Below are positions 37,603-46,540 of a DNA stretch of 64,000 bases, one piece after another. The stretch is taken from positions 62,001 through 126,000 of the forward strand of contig NZ_JABBFV010000008.1 of the NCBI RefSeq assembly GCF_012927105.1. The letters are read 5' to 3'. This stretch comes from Sphingobium psychrophilum. Lineage in GTDB: Bacteria; Pseudomonadota; Alphaproteobacteria; Sphingomonadales; Sphingomonadaceae. Positions within the stretch are counted from its first letter, which is position 1, and every line of letters begins with the position of its first letter. The notes under the pieces are model-generated. The model had not been told where the DNA came from. It saw nothing but the letters and a program-made list of their open reading frames with translations, and ran no database searches. Made by a program: the position numbers and the translations under genes.

Positions 37603-38433
37603 TCAGCCGTTGATGAAATCGAGCAGGTCGGCGTTAAACCGATCCTGATGCGTGACCGTCAGTCCATGATCGGCCCCTTCATACACGATCAGCATCGCCT
37701 GCGTAACGATCTTGACAGTGGAGAGGGCTGCCGCCCCGATCGGCACGATCTGGTCGTCGTCGCCATGCAGGACCAAAGTCGGCACATCGACCCTGGCCAG
37801 GTCGGCATGAAAATCGCTCTCGGAAAAGGCGCGGATGCTGTCGAGCTGGCCCTTCAACCCGCCCATAATCCCCTGCCGCACGAAATCGTCACGAACCCCT
37901 TCGGAGATCGCCGCGCCTTCGCGGTTGTAGCCGTAGAAGGGGATGGTCAGATCCTTGAAGAACTGGCTGCGATTGTCGAACGTGCCCTTGCGGATGCCGT
38001 CGAAGACCTCGATCGGCAGACCGCCCGGATTGGCCTCGGTCTTCAGCATCAGCGGCGGCACCGCGCCGATCAGCGCCAGCTTGGCAACGCGGCTCGTGCC
38101 ATGGCGGCCGACATAGCGGGTGACTTCGCCGCCGCCGGTCGAATGGCCGACCAGAACGACATCGTGCAAGTCCAGCGCCGCGATCACATCGGCCAGATCG
38201 TCGGCATATTGGTCCATGTTGTTATTGTCCCACACCTGATCCGACCGGCCATGGCTGCGGCGGTCATGGGCGATGGTGCGGAAACCCTGATTGGCGAAAA
38301 ACACCATCTGCGCGTCCCAGGCGTCGGCGCTCAGCGGCCAGCCATGGGAAAAGACGATCGGCTGGCCATCGCGCGGCCCCCAATCCTTATAGAAGATGCG
38401 GGTGCCGTCCTTGGTGGTCACGAAATTGCGCAT
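37603..38433 (-). CDS. Alpha/beta hydrolase, chloroperoxidase-like
   Basis: 276 residues from [15 protein letters not shown]. Cofactor-free haloperoxidase/esterase pattern: [17 protein letters not shown] (oxyanion HGW), [18 protein letters not shown], nucleophile elbow [18 protein letters not shown], Asp in [12 protein letters not shown] and His in [14 protein letters not shown]. Natural substrate unknown; such enzymes are usually esterases. Divergent from the GlxA regulator gene (129-bp shared intergenic region). Confidence 0.92.
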   Translation of the reverse strand: MRNFVTTKDGTRIFYKDWGPRDGQPIVFSHGWPLSADAWDAQMVFFANQGFRTIAHDRRSHGRSDQVWDNNNMDQYADDLADVIAALDLHDVVLVGHSTGGGEVTRYVGRHGTSRVAKLALIGAVPPLMLKTEANPGGLPIEVFDGIRKGTFDNRSQFFKDLTIPFYGYNREGAAISEGVRDDFVRQGIMGGLKGQLDSIRAFSESDFHADLARVDVPTLVLHGDDDQIVPIGAAALSTVKIVTQAMLIVYEGADHGLTVTHQDRFNADLLDFING

Positions 38434-38562
38434 GATGAAAATCCCTTCTGTGTCTGGAGGAGCGTCTCTCTCGCCCTGTGCTTGCAGTTTTAAGGGCAAT
38501 GACGGAGGATCGGGATTGGCGGTCCCGACATTAAGCGGGCCGATTGCGACAAAGGCTGCCCC

Positions 38563-39546
38563 ATGGACGCAACGCAGACCCCCAGGGCCGAAATCGGCAT
38601 CCTCCTCTACCGCGACTGCCAGCAGGCGATGGTCCATGGCATGACCGACCTGATCGCCATCGCCGGGCAGTTTTCGCACCAGCATGGCGGCCCGATGCTG
38701 CGGGTCAGCCATTGGCGGATGCAGGCCGATGACGGCTTCGTCCGCAGTCACGACACGCATGAAGGCCATCCCGGCACGCCCGACATCTGGCTCGTCCCCG
38801 GCCGCCTGTCGGGTGTTCCCGATGCGCAGGAAGCCGCGCCCTATGCCCGCTGGCTGCTGGATCGCCACGCCGCCGGCGCCACCCTCGCCTCCAACTGCGG
38901 CGGCGCGTTCCTGCTCGCGGCGACCGGGTTGCTCAGCGGCCGCCCGGCGACGACCCACTGGTGGTTCGCCGATCCGTTCCGCGACCGCTTTCCCGACGTC
39001 AAACTGGATTGCGACCGCATCGTCATCGACGATGGCGACATCATCACCGCCGGCGGCCTGATGGCCTGGACGGACCTTGGCTTGCGGCTGGTGGACCGTC
39101 TGCTCGGTCCGACGGTGATGCTCGATACCGCCAAATTCCTGCTGATCGACAGCGCCGGGCGCGAACAGAAGCATTTCGCCCGCTTCATGCCGCGCATGAC
39201 CCATGGCGACGAACCGATATTGAAGGCGCAACACTGGCTCGCCGCCCGCGAGACCAAGGCCGTCAGCGTTCGCGACATGGCGGCGCAGGTCGGCATGGAG
39301 GAACGCACCTTCCAGCGCCGGTTCAAGGCGGCGACCGCCATGACCCCGATCGAATATGTCCAGCATTTGCGCATCGCCAAGGCGCGCGAACATCTGGAAT
39401 TTACCCGCCGCACCGTGGACCAGATCGCCTGGAGCGTCGGCTATGAAGACGCCGCCGCTTTCCGCAAATTATTCCACCGCCTTGTCGGCCTGTCGCCCGG
39501 CGACTATCGCGCCCGCTTCGCCGCACCCAGCGCGCAGGCGGCCTGA
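38563..39546 (+). CDS. GlxA family transcriptional regulator (DJ-1/PfpI + AraC HTH)
   Basis: 327 residues. The N-terminal DJ-1/PfpI-like domain ([40 protein letters not shown] with the nucleophile-elbow Cys; [19 protein letters not shown]) precedes two AraC helix-turn-helix motifs ([40 protein letters not shown]). Divergent from the hydrolase gene, so most likely a regulator of the hydrolase-SDR pair. Confidence 0.92.
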   Translation: MDATQTPRAEIGILLYRDCQQAMVHGMTDLIAIAGQFSHQHGGPMLRVSHWRMQADDGFVRSHDTHEGHPGTPDIWLVPGRLSGVPDAQEAAPYARWLLDRHAAGATLASNCGGAFLLAATGLLSGRPATTHWWFADPFRDRFPDVKLDCDRIVIDDGDIITAGGLMAWTDLGLRLVDRLLGPTVMLDTAKFLLIDSAGREQKHFARFMPRMTHGDEPILKAQHWLAARETKAVSVRDMAAQVGMEERTFQRRFKAATAMTPIEYVQHLRIAKAREHLEFTRRTVDQIAWSVGYEDAAAFRKLFHRLVGLSPGDYRARFAAPSAQAA

Positions 39547-39670
39547 GTATTTCGATAGTTAGCTAACTATTGAAAATCGATGATGCGTTTCAACTGTCGC
39601 ACTCGCCGTCTCACACTTGCAGCATCCGCCCTCGCCAGCTAGGTTCCTGTTTCGTTCCCAAAGGATTATC

Positions 39671-41149
39671 ATGGAAAGCCTGGCCGCCCTCTTCATTCTC
39701 GTCGCCCTGCTGATCGGCCTGGCCGTCGGCTGGCTTCTCAGCGCCCGGTCCACCGCCCCGCTCGCGGCAGAAAAGGCTGATCTCGCCACCAGACTCGACC
39801 TCGCCACCACCCAGCGCAACGGCGCCATCGCCGAACTGGCGGTGGAAAAGGAGCGCGTCGCCCAGGCCGAAACCCGCATCGCCCGCCTCGAATCGGCGCA
39901 GGTCGCAGCCGATCAACGGCTGGAATCCATTCAGGCCGCCGCCGCCCAGCGCATCGACGCCATCCAGGCCGAACGCGAAGCCGCGCTGCGCGAACTGGCC
40001 GCGCTCCAGTCCGACACCCAGGCCCGCACCCAGGCCTTCGAACAGCAGATCGCCGCGCTGCGGGATGCCAAGGAGCAACTCTCCGCCCAGTTCAGCGAGA
40101 TTGGCGGCAAGCTGCTCGAATCGGCTCAGACCCAGTTCCTGACCCGCGCCGACCAGCGCTTCGCCCAGGCAAACGAAAAGAGCGAAGCGCAGCTCAAGAC
40201 CCTGCTCAACCCCGTTGAAACCACGCTCAAACGCTATGAGGAAGGGCTGGCCCGCGTCGAGAAGGACCGGGTCGGCAGCTATGCCGAACTGCGCGAGGCG
40301 GTGCAGCAGGTGCATTTGGGCCAAGGCCAGGTGCGGGAGGAAACCGCCAAGCTGGTCAATGCCCTGCGCGCCGCACCCAAGACCCGCGGCCGCTGGGGCG
40401 AACAACAGTTCAAGAACCTGATCGAAACCGCCGGCCTCTCCCCCTTCGTCGATTTCAAGGAGGAGGTTTCGGTCACGGTGGAAGACGGCCGGATGCGGCC
40501 CGACTTCATCATCAACCTGCCCGGCGACCAGCAGATGGTGGTCGACGTCAAATGCTCGCTCGTCGCTTATCTCAACGCCGTCGATCAGATCGACCCCGGC
40601 TTACGCGACGCCCATATGCTCGACCATGCCCGCGCCATGCGCAGCCACGCCGACGCGCTGGGGCGCAAGGCCTATTGGGAGCAATTCGACAAGGCGCCCG
40701 ACTTCGTCATCATGTATGTGCCCGGCGACAATTTCGTCACCGCCGCGCTGGAAGCGGACATGGACCTGTGGGAACGCGCGGCGAAGAACCGCGTCATCAT
40801 CTGCGGCCCCGCCACCTTCCTCCCCCTCGCGCGCACACTTGCAGGCCATTGGCGTCAGGCCAAAATGCAGGAACAGGCGCAGCAGGTCGGCCAGCTCGGC
40901 AAGGAACTTTATGAGCGCCTCTCCGTCGCCGCCACCCATCTCAAGCGCCTCGGCTCCGGCCTCAACAGCGCCGTCTCCAACTATAACAGCTTCATCGGCA
41001 GCTTCGAAAGCCGCGTCCTCTCGACCGGCCGCAAATTCCGCGACCTCGACATCGAAACCGGCGGCAAGGAGATCGAAACGCTCGAATCACTCGACGTGCT
41101 GGCACGCGACGCCCAGACCGACGAAGCGCGCGCCCTGCCGGCAGCGTAA
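39671..41149 (+). CDS. rmuC: DNA recombination protein RmuC homologue
   Basis: 492 residues from the ATG behind AAAGGA. N-terminal transmembrane helix (AALFILVALLIGLAVGWLL), a coiled coil of about 140 residues, then the RmuC nuclease-like domain: RGRWGEQQFKNLIETAGL, RPDFIINLPGDQQMVVDVKC, YWEQFDKAPDFVIMYVPGDN. RmuC limits inversions at short inverted repeats in E. coli; its exact action is unsettled. Notable in a genome visibly rich in palindromes. Confidence 0.92.
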   Translation: MESLAALFILVALLIGLAVGWLLSARSTAPLAAEKADLATRLDLATTQRNGAIAELAVEKERVAQAETRIARLESAQVAADQRLESIQAAAAQRIDAIQAEREAALRELAALQSDTQARTQAFEQQIAALRDAKEQLSAQFSEIGGKLLESAQTQFLTRADQRFAQANEKSEAQLKTLLNPVETTLKRYEEGLARVEKDRVGSYAELREAVQQVHLGQGQVREETAKLVNALRAAPKTRGRWGEQQFKNLIETAGLSPFVDFKEEVSVTVEDGRMRPDFIINLPGDQQMVVDVKCSLVAYLNAVDQIDPGLRDAHMLDHARAMRSHADALGRKAYWEQFDKAPDFVIMYVPGDNFVTAALEADMDLWERAAKNRVIICGPATFLPLARTLAGHWRQAKMQEQAQQVGQLGKELYERLSVAATHLKRLGSGLNSAVSNYNSFIGSFESRVLSTGRKFRDLDIETGGKEIETLESLDVLARDAQTDEARALPAA

Positions 41150-41237
41150 CGAACAAATAGAGGAACAAGCACGGCTCGCCTGCGTCTCTTTCCCATAAGC
41201 GACCAGACTCAACCAGGATCGCGGGTCGGAGATGATC

Positions 41238-41411
41238 ATGTGGAAGACTTTATTGACGCGCCGCCCGCTGCGGCGCCCGGACAAGGCAAAGGTTGATCCG
41301 CCGCCGCGCGATGGCCGGACCGCGTTGGACAGTCCCTTTGCCGACCTGATGGCGAAACTGGACAAGATTCCCTATCGGCGGACGCACAAGCCCGCATTTG
41401 GCGGCCGCTGA
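41238..41411 (+). CDS. Small basic protein (57 residues)
   Basis: A frame of 57 codons starting ATG 6 nt after GGAG (another ATG two codons upstream is too close to it). N-terminus MWKTLLTRRPLRRPDKAKVD, centre with a predicted amphipathic helix (DSPFADLMAKLDKIPYRRTH), end PAFGGR. Arg/Lys/Pro-rich. It overlaps the region just upstream of nadD. No family recognised; conservation would decide. Confidence 0.5.
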   Translation: MWKTLLTRRPLRRPDKAKVDPPPRDGRTALDSPFADLMAKLDKIPYRRTHKPAFGGR

Positions 41412-41469
41412 CCCGGATCAGCCGATCGGCCCCATTGCGACCCTGCCGTCGCGCTGGCATGGCAGGTCC

Positions 41470-42099
41470 ATGACACGCATCGGCCTGCTTGGCGGCTCCT
41501 TCAATCCGGCGCATGGCGGCCATCGCGCCATCTCGCTCTTCGCCAGGGACGCGCTCGAACTTGACGAAATCTGGTGGCTCGTCTCCCCCGGCAACCCTTT
41601 GAAGCCTGCTAAGGGCATGGCCCCGCTCGCCGCCCGCCTCGCCCATGCCCGCACAATCGCCCGCCGCGCCCCGATTCGCGCCACCGCGATCGAGCGCCAG
41701 CTACGCACGCGCTACACCGTCGATACGCTCCGCGCGCTCACCCGCCGCTACCCCAAAAACCGCTTCATCTGGCTGATGGGCGCGGATAATCTGGCGCAAT
41801 TTGGGCAGTGGCGCGACTGGCGCGGCATCGCCCGACAAATGCCCATTGCTGTTATAGCCCGTCCGGGCTATAATGATGCCTCTCGTGGCTCTGCGGCCAT
41901 GAGCTGGCTGCGGCGCTTCGTCCGGTCCGCGCGCCAGAGTGCAGACTGGACGAATTGGAGACCACCGGCGCTCGTGCTATTGCGCTTTCGCCCTGATCCA
42001 AGATCGGCAACCCTGCTGCGGCAGGCGGACCCCCTCTGGCATCGCGAATATGAAGCAACGTGTGTGCGCGATCCGCTCACGCGCCGGTATGTCATCTAG
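41470..42099 (+). CDS. nadD: Nicotinate-nucleotide adenylyltransferase
   Basis: 209 residues from MTRIGLLGGSFNPAHGGHRA, with the nucleotidyltransferase H-x-G-H motif; an in-frame TTG 24 codons upstream was rejected. Further motifs: EIWWLVSPGNPLKPAKGM, TRYTVDTLRALTRRYPKNRF, WLMGADNLAQFGQWRDWRGI. Makes nicotinate adenine dinucleotide in NAD synthesis. The family C-terminal ISSTxIR region is replaced by LTRRYVI, so the motif is weaker than usual. Followed 12 bp later by rsfS, a conserved order. Confidence 0.93.
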   Translation: MTRIGLLGGSFNPAHGGHRAISLFARDALELDEIWWLVSPGNPLKPAKGMAPLAARLAHARTIARRAPIRATAIERQLRTRYTVDTLRALTRRYPKNRFIWLMGADNLAQFGQWRDWRGIARQMPIAVIARPGYNDASRGSAAMSWLRRFVRSARQSADWTNWRPPALVLLRFRPDPRSATLLRQADPLWHREYEATCVRDPLTRRYVI

Positions 42100-42111
42100 A
42101 TTGGAGTATCA

Positions 42112-42501
42112 TTGTCTAACCTCGCCCCTGCCAACGACACCGCGCTTGGCGCTGAATCCGTGGCCGCCCTGCACGCCCTCGTCATGCAATCGCTCGACGA
42201 CGACCAGGCGCAGGAAACCATCTCGATCCCCTTGGAAGGCAAGAGCAGCATCGCCGATTATATGGTGATCGCCAGCGGCCGTTCATCGCGTCAGGTCGCG
42301 GCGATCGCGCAGCATCTGGCCGAACGGATCAAGAAAGAAACCGGCCGCTCCGCGCGGGTTGAGGGCCTGCCGGTCGCCGACTGGGTGTTGATCGATGCCG
42401 GCGACGTGATCGTCCATCTGTTCAAGCCGGAAGTGCGCAGCTTCTATAATTTGGAACGGATGTGGGGCTTCGTCGACGCGCCGGTCGCGGGCAACGCCTG
42501 A
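42112..42501 (+). CDS. rsfS: Ribosomal silencing factor RsfS
   Basis: 129 residues, TTG start 5 nt after GGAG. Iojap/RsfS family: DDDQAQETISIPLEGKSSIADYMVIASGRSSRQV, GRSARVEGLPVADWVLIDAG, VIVHLFKPEVRSFYNLERMW. Binds L14 to block subunit joining under starvation. Between nadD and rlmH, the usual order. A REP element follows its stop. Confidence 0.95.
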   Translation: MSNLAPANDTALGAESVAALHALVMQSLDDDQAQETISIPLEGKSSIADYMVIASGRSSRQVAAIAQHLAERIKKETGRSARVEGLPVADWVLIDAGDVIVHLFKPEVRSFYNLERMWGFVDAPVAGNA

Positions 42502-42514
42502 ACTTTTAGGGAGT

Positions 42515-42618
42515 CTCCGTTCGTCCTGAGTAGCCGCTGAGCGAAATCGAAGCGGCATATCGAAGGATCACGCGGATACTTCGATACGGGGCTTCGCCCC
42601 TACTCAGCATGAACGGAG
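42515..42618. repeat. REP-like palindrome, CTCCGTTC/GAACGGAG family
   Basis: Left arm CTCCGTTCGTCCTGAGTAG and right arm CTACTCAGCATGAACGGAG, with an inner CGAAGCGGCATATCGAAG...CTTCGATACGGGGCTTCG region. The last GGAG of the right arm doubles as the Shine-Dalgarno of rlmH. Confidence 0.85.
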
Positions 42619-42624
42619 TAGGGT

Positions 42625-43047
42625 GTGCTCCTCCACATCATCGCGCGCGGCAAGATCGGGCGCTCGCCCGAAGCCGACCTGGTCGACCGCTATCTCAAGC
42701 GGCTGACCATGCCGCACAAGATCACCGAAATGCCGGACCGCGGCGGCAAGCTGCCCCAGCAAGCGCCCGGCACCGTCACGGTCATGCTCGATGAGAAGGG
42801 CAAGCAGCTCGGCTCCCTCGATTTCGCTCGCCGGATCGAGGGTTGGCGCGACGCAGGCACCCGCGAATGTCGGTTCCTGATCGGTGCGGCGGACGGGTTC
42901 GATGACGCGGACCGGGCGAATGCGGACCTGCTGATCGCCTTCGGCGCGATGACTTGGCCGCACATGATGGCCCGGGCGATGCTGGCCGAACAATTGTGGC
43001 GCGCCTGTTCCATCCTTGCCAACCACCCCTATCATCGCGAAGGATAA
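42625..43047 (+). CDS. rlmH: 23S rRNA (pseudouridine1915-N3)-methyltransferase RlmH
   Basis: 140 residues, GTG start 6 nt after GGAG. SPOUT methyltransferase: LLHIIARGKIGRSPEADLVD, VMLDEKGKQLGSLDFARRIE, CRFLIGAADGFDDADR (SAM knot), and the C-terminal RAMLAEQLWRACSILANHPY with the canonical HPYHR. Its ribosome binding site lies in the end of a REP element. Confidence 0.95.
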   Translation: MLLHIIARGKIGRSPEADLVDRYLKRLTMPHKITEMPDRGGKLPQQAPGTVTVMLDEKGKQLGSLDFARRIEGWRDAGTRECRFLIGAADGFDDADRANADLLIAFGAMTWPHMMARAMLAEQLWRACSILANHPYHREG

Positions 43048-43074
43048 CCGCGAGAGCCACGGATCGGGACCAGG

Positions 43075-44310
43075 GTGAAGCGCAATCTCCTCATCGCAAG
43101 CGGACTGGCCGGCCTGATGGCCCTGGCCGCCACGCGCCTGCCTGCCGCCAACGACAGCGCGATCATCCTGTCCGGCACCGCCGGCACGACGCTGGCGCAG
43201 GAACAGCAATCGCTCAAAAACGCCCGCCGCCAGTCGGACGAAGCGCGCGATCGCTCCGCCCGGCTGGAACAGCAGGCCAGCCTCGCCCGCGACGAAGCCG
43301 AACAGGCCCGCCGCCGCGCCGCCGCGCTCGCCGCCCGCATCCAGCAGGCCGAAGCCGATATTCAGGCCGCGCAGGCCCGCATCGCCATCATCAACCGGAT
43401 GCAGCGCGCCCAGGCCAGCCGCCTCGCGGCCAAGCAGGAGCCGGTCGTCCGCCTCACCGCCGCGCTCCAGATGATGGCCCGCCGTCCGCTGGCGCTGGCG
43501 CTTGTCCAGCCCGGATCGGTGGGCGACGCGGTCCATATGCGCGCTGTGCTGGGCCAGGTGCTGCCAGTGATCGCGCAGCGCACGGCCGGCCTGCGGCTGG
43601 AACTGGACAAAAGCCGAGCCCTGCGCGCAACCGCAGGGCAGGCCGCCGACGCGCTGGGCCAGGCGCAGGCCGACCGCAAGGACCGCCAGACCGCCCTGGC
43701 CGCGCTGGAAGCGCAAAAGCGCCTCGCCGCCCGCGACTATCGCGCCAATGCCGGCATGGAAGGCGAACGTGCGCTGGCGCTGGGCGAGCGGGCGCGCGAC
43801 ATCGTCGATCTGATGGACCGGCTGGAAGATGCCGGCGACCTGCGCGATTCGCTGGCCGCGCTGTCCGGCCCGCTGCTCCGCCCCGCACGCCCCGACCAGG
43901 CCGGTGCCGCCGCACCCGAACGCACCGCCTCGGCCGGCGGCCCGCCCCCCTATCGCCTGCCGGTGATCGGCCAGTTGGTCACCGGCATGGGGGAGGTCAA
44001 TGACGGCGGCGTGCGATCACGCGGCCTGACCCTGGTCACGCAACCCGGCGCACAAGCGATCGCGCCCACCGCCGGTCGTATCGCTTTCGCTGGCCCCTAT
44101 CGCGACTATGGCCAGATCCTCATCATCGACCATGGCCAGGGCTGGACCACGCTCATCACCGGCCTGCACCGCGTCACGGCGCAGGTCGGCGATACGGTGC
44201 GTCAAGGTGATCCCGTCGGCATCACCGGCGCGGAACGCCCCAATGTCACGGTAGAACTGCGCCGCAACGGCCGCCCGGTTGATATCGTACCGTTGGTGGG
44301 GCTGGGTTGA
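43075..44310 (+). CDS. envC: EnvC-like murein hydrolase activator (degenerate LytM)
   Basis: 411 residues, GTG start. Likely signal-anchor start (MKRNLLIASGLAGLMALAAT), a long coiled coil (about 40-270) and a C-terminal LytM/M23 fold (from about 285). The metal-binding motifs are degenerate: GVRSRGLTLVTQ has no H-x3-D, and VTVELRRNG stands where active enzymes have H-L-H. That is the pattern of amidase activators such as EnvC, not peptidases. Conserved position between rlmH and ctpA, here interrupted by vapBC. Confidence 0.88.
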   Translation: MKRNLLIASGLAGLMALAATRLPAANDSAIILSGTAGTTLAQEQQSLKNARRQSDEARDRSARLEQQASLARDEAEQARRRAAALAARIQQAEADIQAAQARIAIINRMQRAQASRLAAKQEPVVRLTAALQMMARRPLALALVQPGSVGDAVHMRAVLGQVLPVIAQRTAGLRLELDKSRALRATAGQAADALGQAQADRKDRQTALAALEAQKRLAARDYRANAGMEGERALALGERARDIVDLMDRLEDAGDLRDSLAALSGPLLRPARPDQAGAAAPERTASAGGPPPYRLPVIGQLVTGMGEVNDGGVRSRGLTLVTQPGAQAIAPTAGRIAFAGPYRDYGQILIIDHGQGWTTLITGLHRVTAQVGDTVRQGDPVGITGAERPNVTVELRRNGRPVDIVPLVGLG

Positions 44311-44322
44311 GGCATTGATAGC

Positions 44323-44338
44323 AGCATCATTTGATGCT
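44323..44338. promoter_or_regulatory. Candidate operator of vapBC
   Basis: AGCATCATTTGATGCT, perfect 7-bp arms with a 2-nt centre, 27 nt before the vapB start; a related half-site (ATCATGCT) follows. Position and type match the palindromic operators bound by VapB antitoxins. Confidence 0.6.
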
Positions 44339-44364
44339 ATTTATCATGCTTCAGGAGTATGCTT

Positions 44365-44562
44365 ATGCGCACAACACTGGCCCTTGATGACGAATTGGTC
44401 GCCGAAGCTCAGGAACTGACCGGGCTGACTGAAAAATCCGCCCTGGTTAGGGAAGCGCTCAAAGCCTTGGTGCAGCGGGAGGCCGCCCGCCGCTTGGCAT
44501 TGCTGGGCGGCTCCGAACCTGATTTCGAGCTGCCACCTCGAAGGCGTTCGATCCCTGCATGA
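44365..44562 (+). CDS. vapB: Type II antitoxin, VapB family
   Basis: 65 residues from the ATG 7 nt after AGGAG (a nearer ATG is too close to it). Ribbon-helix-helix start MRTTLALDDELVAEAQELTG, then LTEKSALVREALKALVQREA and a C-terminal flexible tail (LGGSEPDFELPPRRRSIPA) expected to wrap the toxin. Overlaps vapC by 4 bp (ATGA). Confidence 0.92.
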   Translation: MRTTLALDDELVAEAQELTGLTEKSALVREALKALVQREAARRLALLGGSEPDFELPPRRRSIPA

Positions 44563-44936
44563 TATTGGCTGATAGTTCGATCTGGATGGATCATCTGCGT
44601 ATGTCGAACCCCCTGTTGACGGCGGACTTGAACGCGGGGCGGATATTGGCGCATCCTTTTGTCATCGGCGAAATTGCTCTCGGCAGTCTGACAAACAGGA
44701 AGGGCGTTCTAGGGATGCTGCGGAAACTGCCCGAAGCCGTGCTGGCGAAAAATCGAGAGGTCGATGCCTTGATCGAACAGGTCCCGCTTTTCAATATCGG
44801 CATTGGTTATGTTGATACGCACCTTCTGTCATCTGTGCTACTGACCGCAGGTTCGTCCCTCTGGACGCACAATCGCAGATTGCACGACGCCGCCCTGCGG
44901 CTTGGCATCGCTTTCCAGTCCGATCGCCCCCATTAA
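44559..44936 (+). CDS. vapC: VapC-type PIN domain toxin
   Basis: 125 residues. PIN nuclease acidic residues: D5 (MILADSSIWM), E38 (FVIGEIALGSL), D86 (GYVDTHLLSSVLL). The fourth position, normally Asp in L-W-T-x-D, is N105 here (LWTHNRRLHD), with D110 nearby. So activity may be altered, though some PIN proteins tolerate this. Starts within vapB's stop. The pair lies between envC and ctpA. Confidence 0.92.
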   Translation: MILADSSIWMDHLRMSNPLLTADLNAGRILAHPFVIGEIALGSLTNRKGVLGMLRKLPEAVLAKNREVDALIEQVPLFNIGIGYVDTHLLSSVLLTAGSSLWTHNRRLHDAALRLGIAFQSDRPH

Positions 44937-45040
44937 CCCGACGCTCATCGATGCTGCGGGACATTCCATCGAAGCGCGCTTTTGCGTCGGGACGCGAATC
45001 GGATTATAGTGCGACGCAGATGCCGGAATCAAGGACAGCC

Positions 45041-46393
45041 ATGAAATCGACCTTCCTCCAGGGCGCCGTCGCGCTTGGGGCGCTTGCGCTCATTCCCGCC
45101 ACCACCGCGGCGCTCGCCGATGGGGAGGCGTCGAGCTACAAGGCGCTCGATGAATTCATGGACGTGTTCCAGAAAGTCCGCAGCGATTATGTCGAAAAAG
45201 TCGATGATGAAAAGCTGATCAAGGGCGCGATCGACGGCATGCTCGCCAGCCTCGATCCCCATTCGAACTTCCTCGACGCGCGCGACTTCCAGAATCTGCG
45301 CACCCAGACGGAGGGCAGCTATGGCGGGCTCGGCCTCTCGGTCACGCAGGAGGATGGCGCGGTCAAGGTGATCGCACCGACGCAGGATACCCCGGCCTGG
45401 CGCGCCGGGATCAAGGCGGGCGACTATATCACCCATATCGACGGCCAGCTCATCTATGGCGGCACGCTGGACGAAGCGGTCGACAAGATGCGCGGCGCGC
45501 CGGGCACCGCGCTCAAGCTGACGATCGTGCGCGCGGGCCGCGACAAGCCGATCGACCTGACCCTGACGCGCGAGATCATTCAGCTCAAGCCCGTAAAATG
45601 GGAAGTGAAGAACAATATCGGCGTCATCAACATCGTCAGCTTCTCGGCCAATACCGGGGCGGACGTGCGGTCGGCGATCCGCAGTATCGACAAATCGCTG
45701 GGCCACAAGCCTACCGGCTATGTCCTCGACCTGCGCTCCAACCCCGGCGGCCTGCTGGACGAAGCGGTGACGGTCAGCGACGCCTTTCTGGAACGCGGCG
45801 AGATCGTGTCGCAACGCGGCCGGGCGAAGGGCGATGTCGAACGCTATTATGCCAAGCCGGGCGACGATGCGAAGGGCCTGCCGGTGATCGTGCTGGTCGA
45901 TGCTGGTTCCGCCTCGGCCTCCGAAATCGTCGCCGGCGCATTGCAGGACCAGCATCGCGCGCTGGTGATGGGCGAACGCAGCTTTGGCAAGGGCTCAGTC
46001 CAGACCATGTTGCCGCTGTCGAACACGACCGCGCTCAAGCTGACGACGGCGCGCTATTACACGCCGTCGGGCCGCAGCGTGCAGGAAGGCGGCATCCAGC
46101 CCGACATCCGCGTGCCGCAACTGTCCGATCCCGATTATAAGAATCGCCCAAAATTCCGCGAAAGCGACCTGCGCCGTCATCTGATCAACGAGATCAAGAC
46201 CGACGACAAGGCGCTGGAGGAGGACACGAAGGACGATCCGCGTTTCGCCCTGTCTGCCGAGGAACTGAAGAAGAAGGGCGTCGAGGACTTCCAGCTCGAC
46301 TATGCGCTCAAGACGATCGCGCGCCTGGCCAGCACGCCCGGCGCGACCATCGCCCAGGCGCAGGTCGCGGCGCGCAAGCCGGGGGCGAAGTAA
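45041..46393 (+). CDS. ctpA: S41 family C-terminal processing peptidase
   Basis: 450 residues from the ATG after AAGGA; a signal peptide (about 1-30) exports it. PDZ domain (residues about 90-170, YGGLGLSVTQEDGAVKVIAP, GIKAGDYITHIDG), then the S41 catalytic domain with DLRSNPGGLLDEAV, VDAGSASASEIVAGALQDQ (nucleophile Ser) and RSFGKGSVQTMLPL (catalytic Lys). Periplasmic tail-specific protease, partner of EnvC-type wall-enzyme control. Confidence 0.95.
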   Translation: MKSTFLQGAVALGALALIPATTAALADGEASSYKALDEFMDVFQKVRSDYVEKVDDEKLIKGAIDGMLASLDPHSNFLDARDFQNLRTQTEGSYGGLGLSVTQEDGAVKVIAPTQDTPAWRAGIKAGDYITHIDGQLIYGGTLDEAVDKMRGAPGTALKLTIVRAGRDKPIDLTLTREIIQLKPVKWEVKNNIGVINIVSFSANTGADVRSAIRSIDKSLGHKPTGYVLDLRSNPGGLLDEAVTVSDAFLERGEIVSQRGRAKGDVERYYAKPGDDAKGLPVIVLVDAGSASASEIVAGALQDQHRALVMGERSFGKGSVQTMLPLSNTTALKLTTARYYTPSGRSVQEGGIQPDIRVPQLSDPDYKNRPKFRESDLRRHLINEIKTDDKALEEDTKDDPRFALSAEELKKKGVEDFQLDYALKTIARLASTPGATIAQAQVAARKPGAK

Positions 46394-46404
46394 CCGCTTC
46401 TAAA

Positions 46405-46478
46405 CAGGGTGTTCCCGCGCAGGCGGGAACCCAGTCCCACCGTCTGATCTGGGTTCCCGCCTGCGCGGGAACACCCTG
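46405..46478. repeat. REP palindrome, GTTCCCGC/GCGGGAAC family
   Basis: CAGGGTGTTCCCGCGCAGGC(GGGAACCCAG) facing its reverse complement across 14 nt; arms of 30 nt are perfect. Placed 12 bp after ctpA, where it can also act as a terminator. Confidence 0.9.
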
Positions 46479-46540
46479 CGATACGTCCAGGCAATCAAGT
46501 TCAGCATGACGAAAGCAAGCCAAGGCTTTAAGCGGGCGTT

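Noticed and set aside
43075..44310. Active M23 peptidase
   Set aside because: The H-x3-D and H-x-H metal motifs are missing, so it is better called an EnvC-type activator.
44551..44562. vapB frameshift or fusion to vapC
   Set aside because: The ATGA overlap is the normal coupled arrangement of such pairs.
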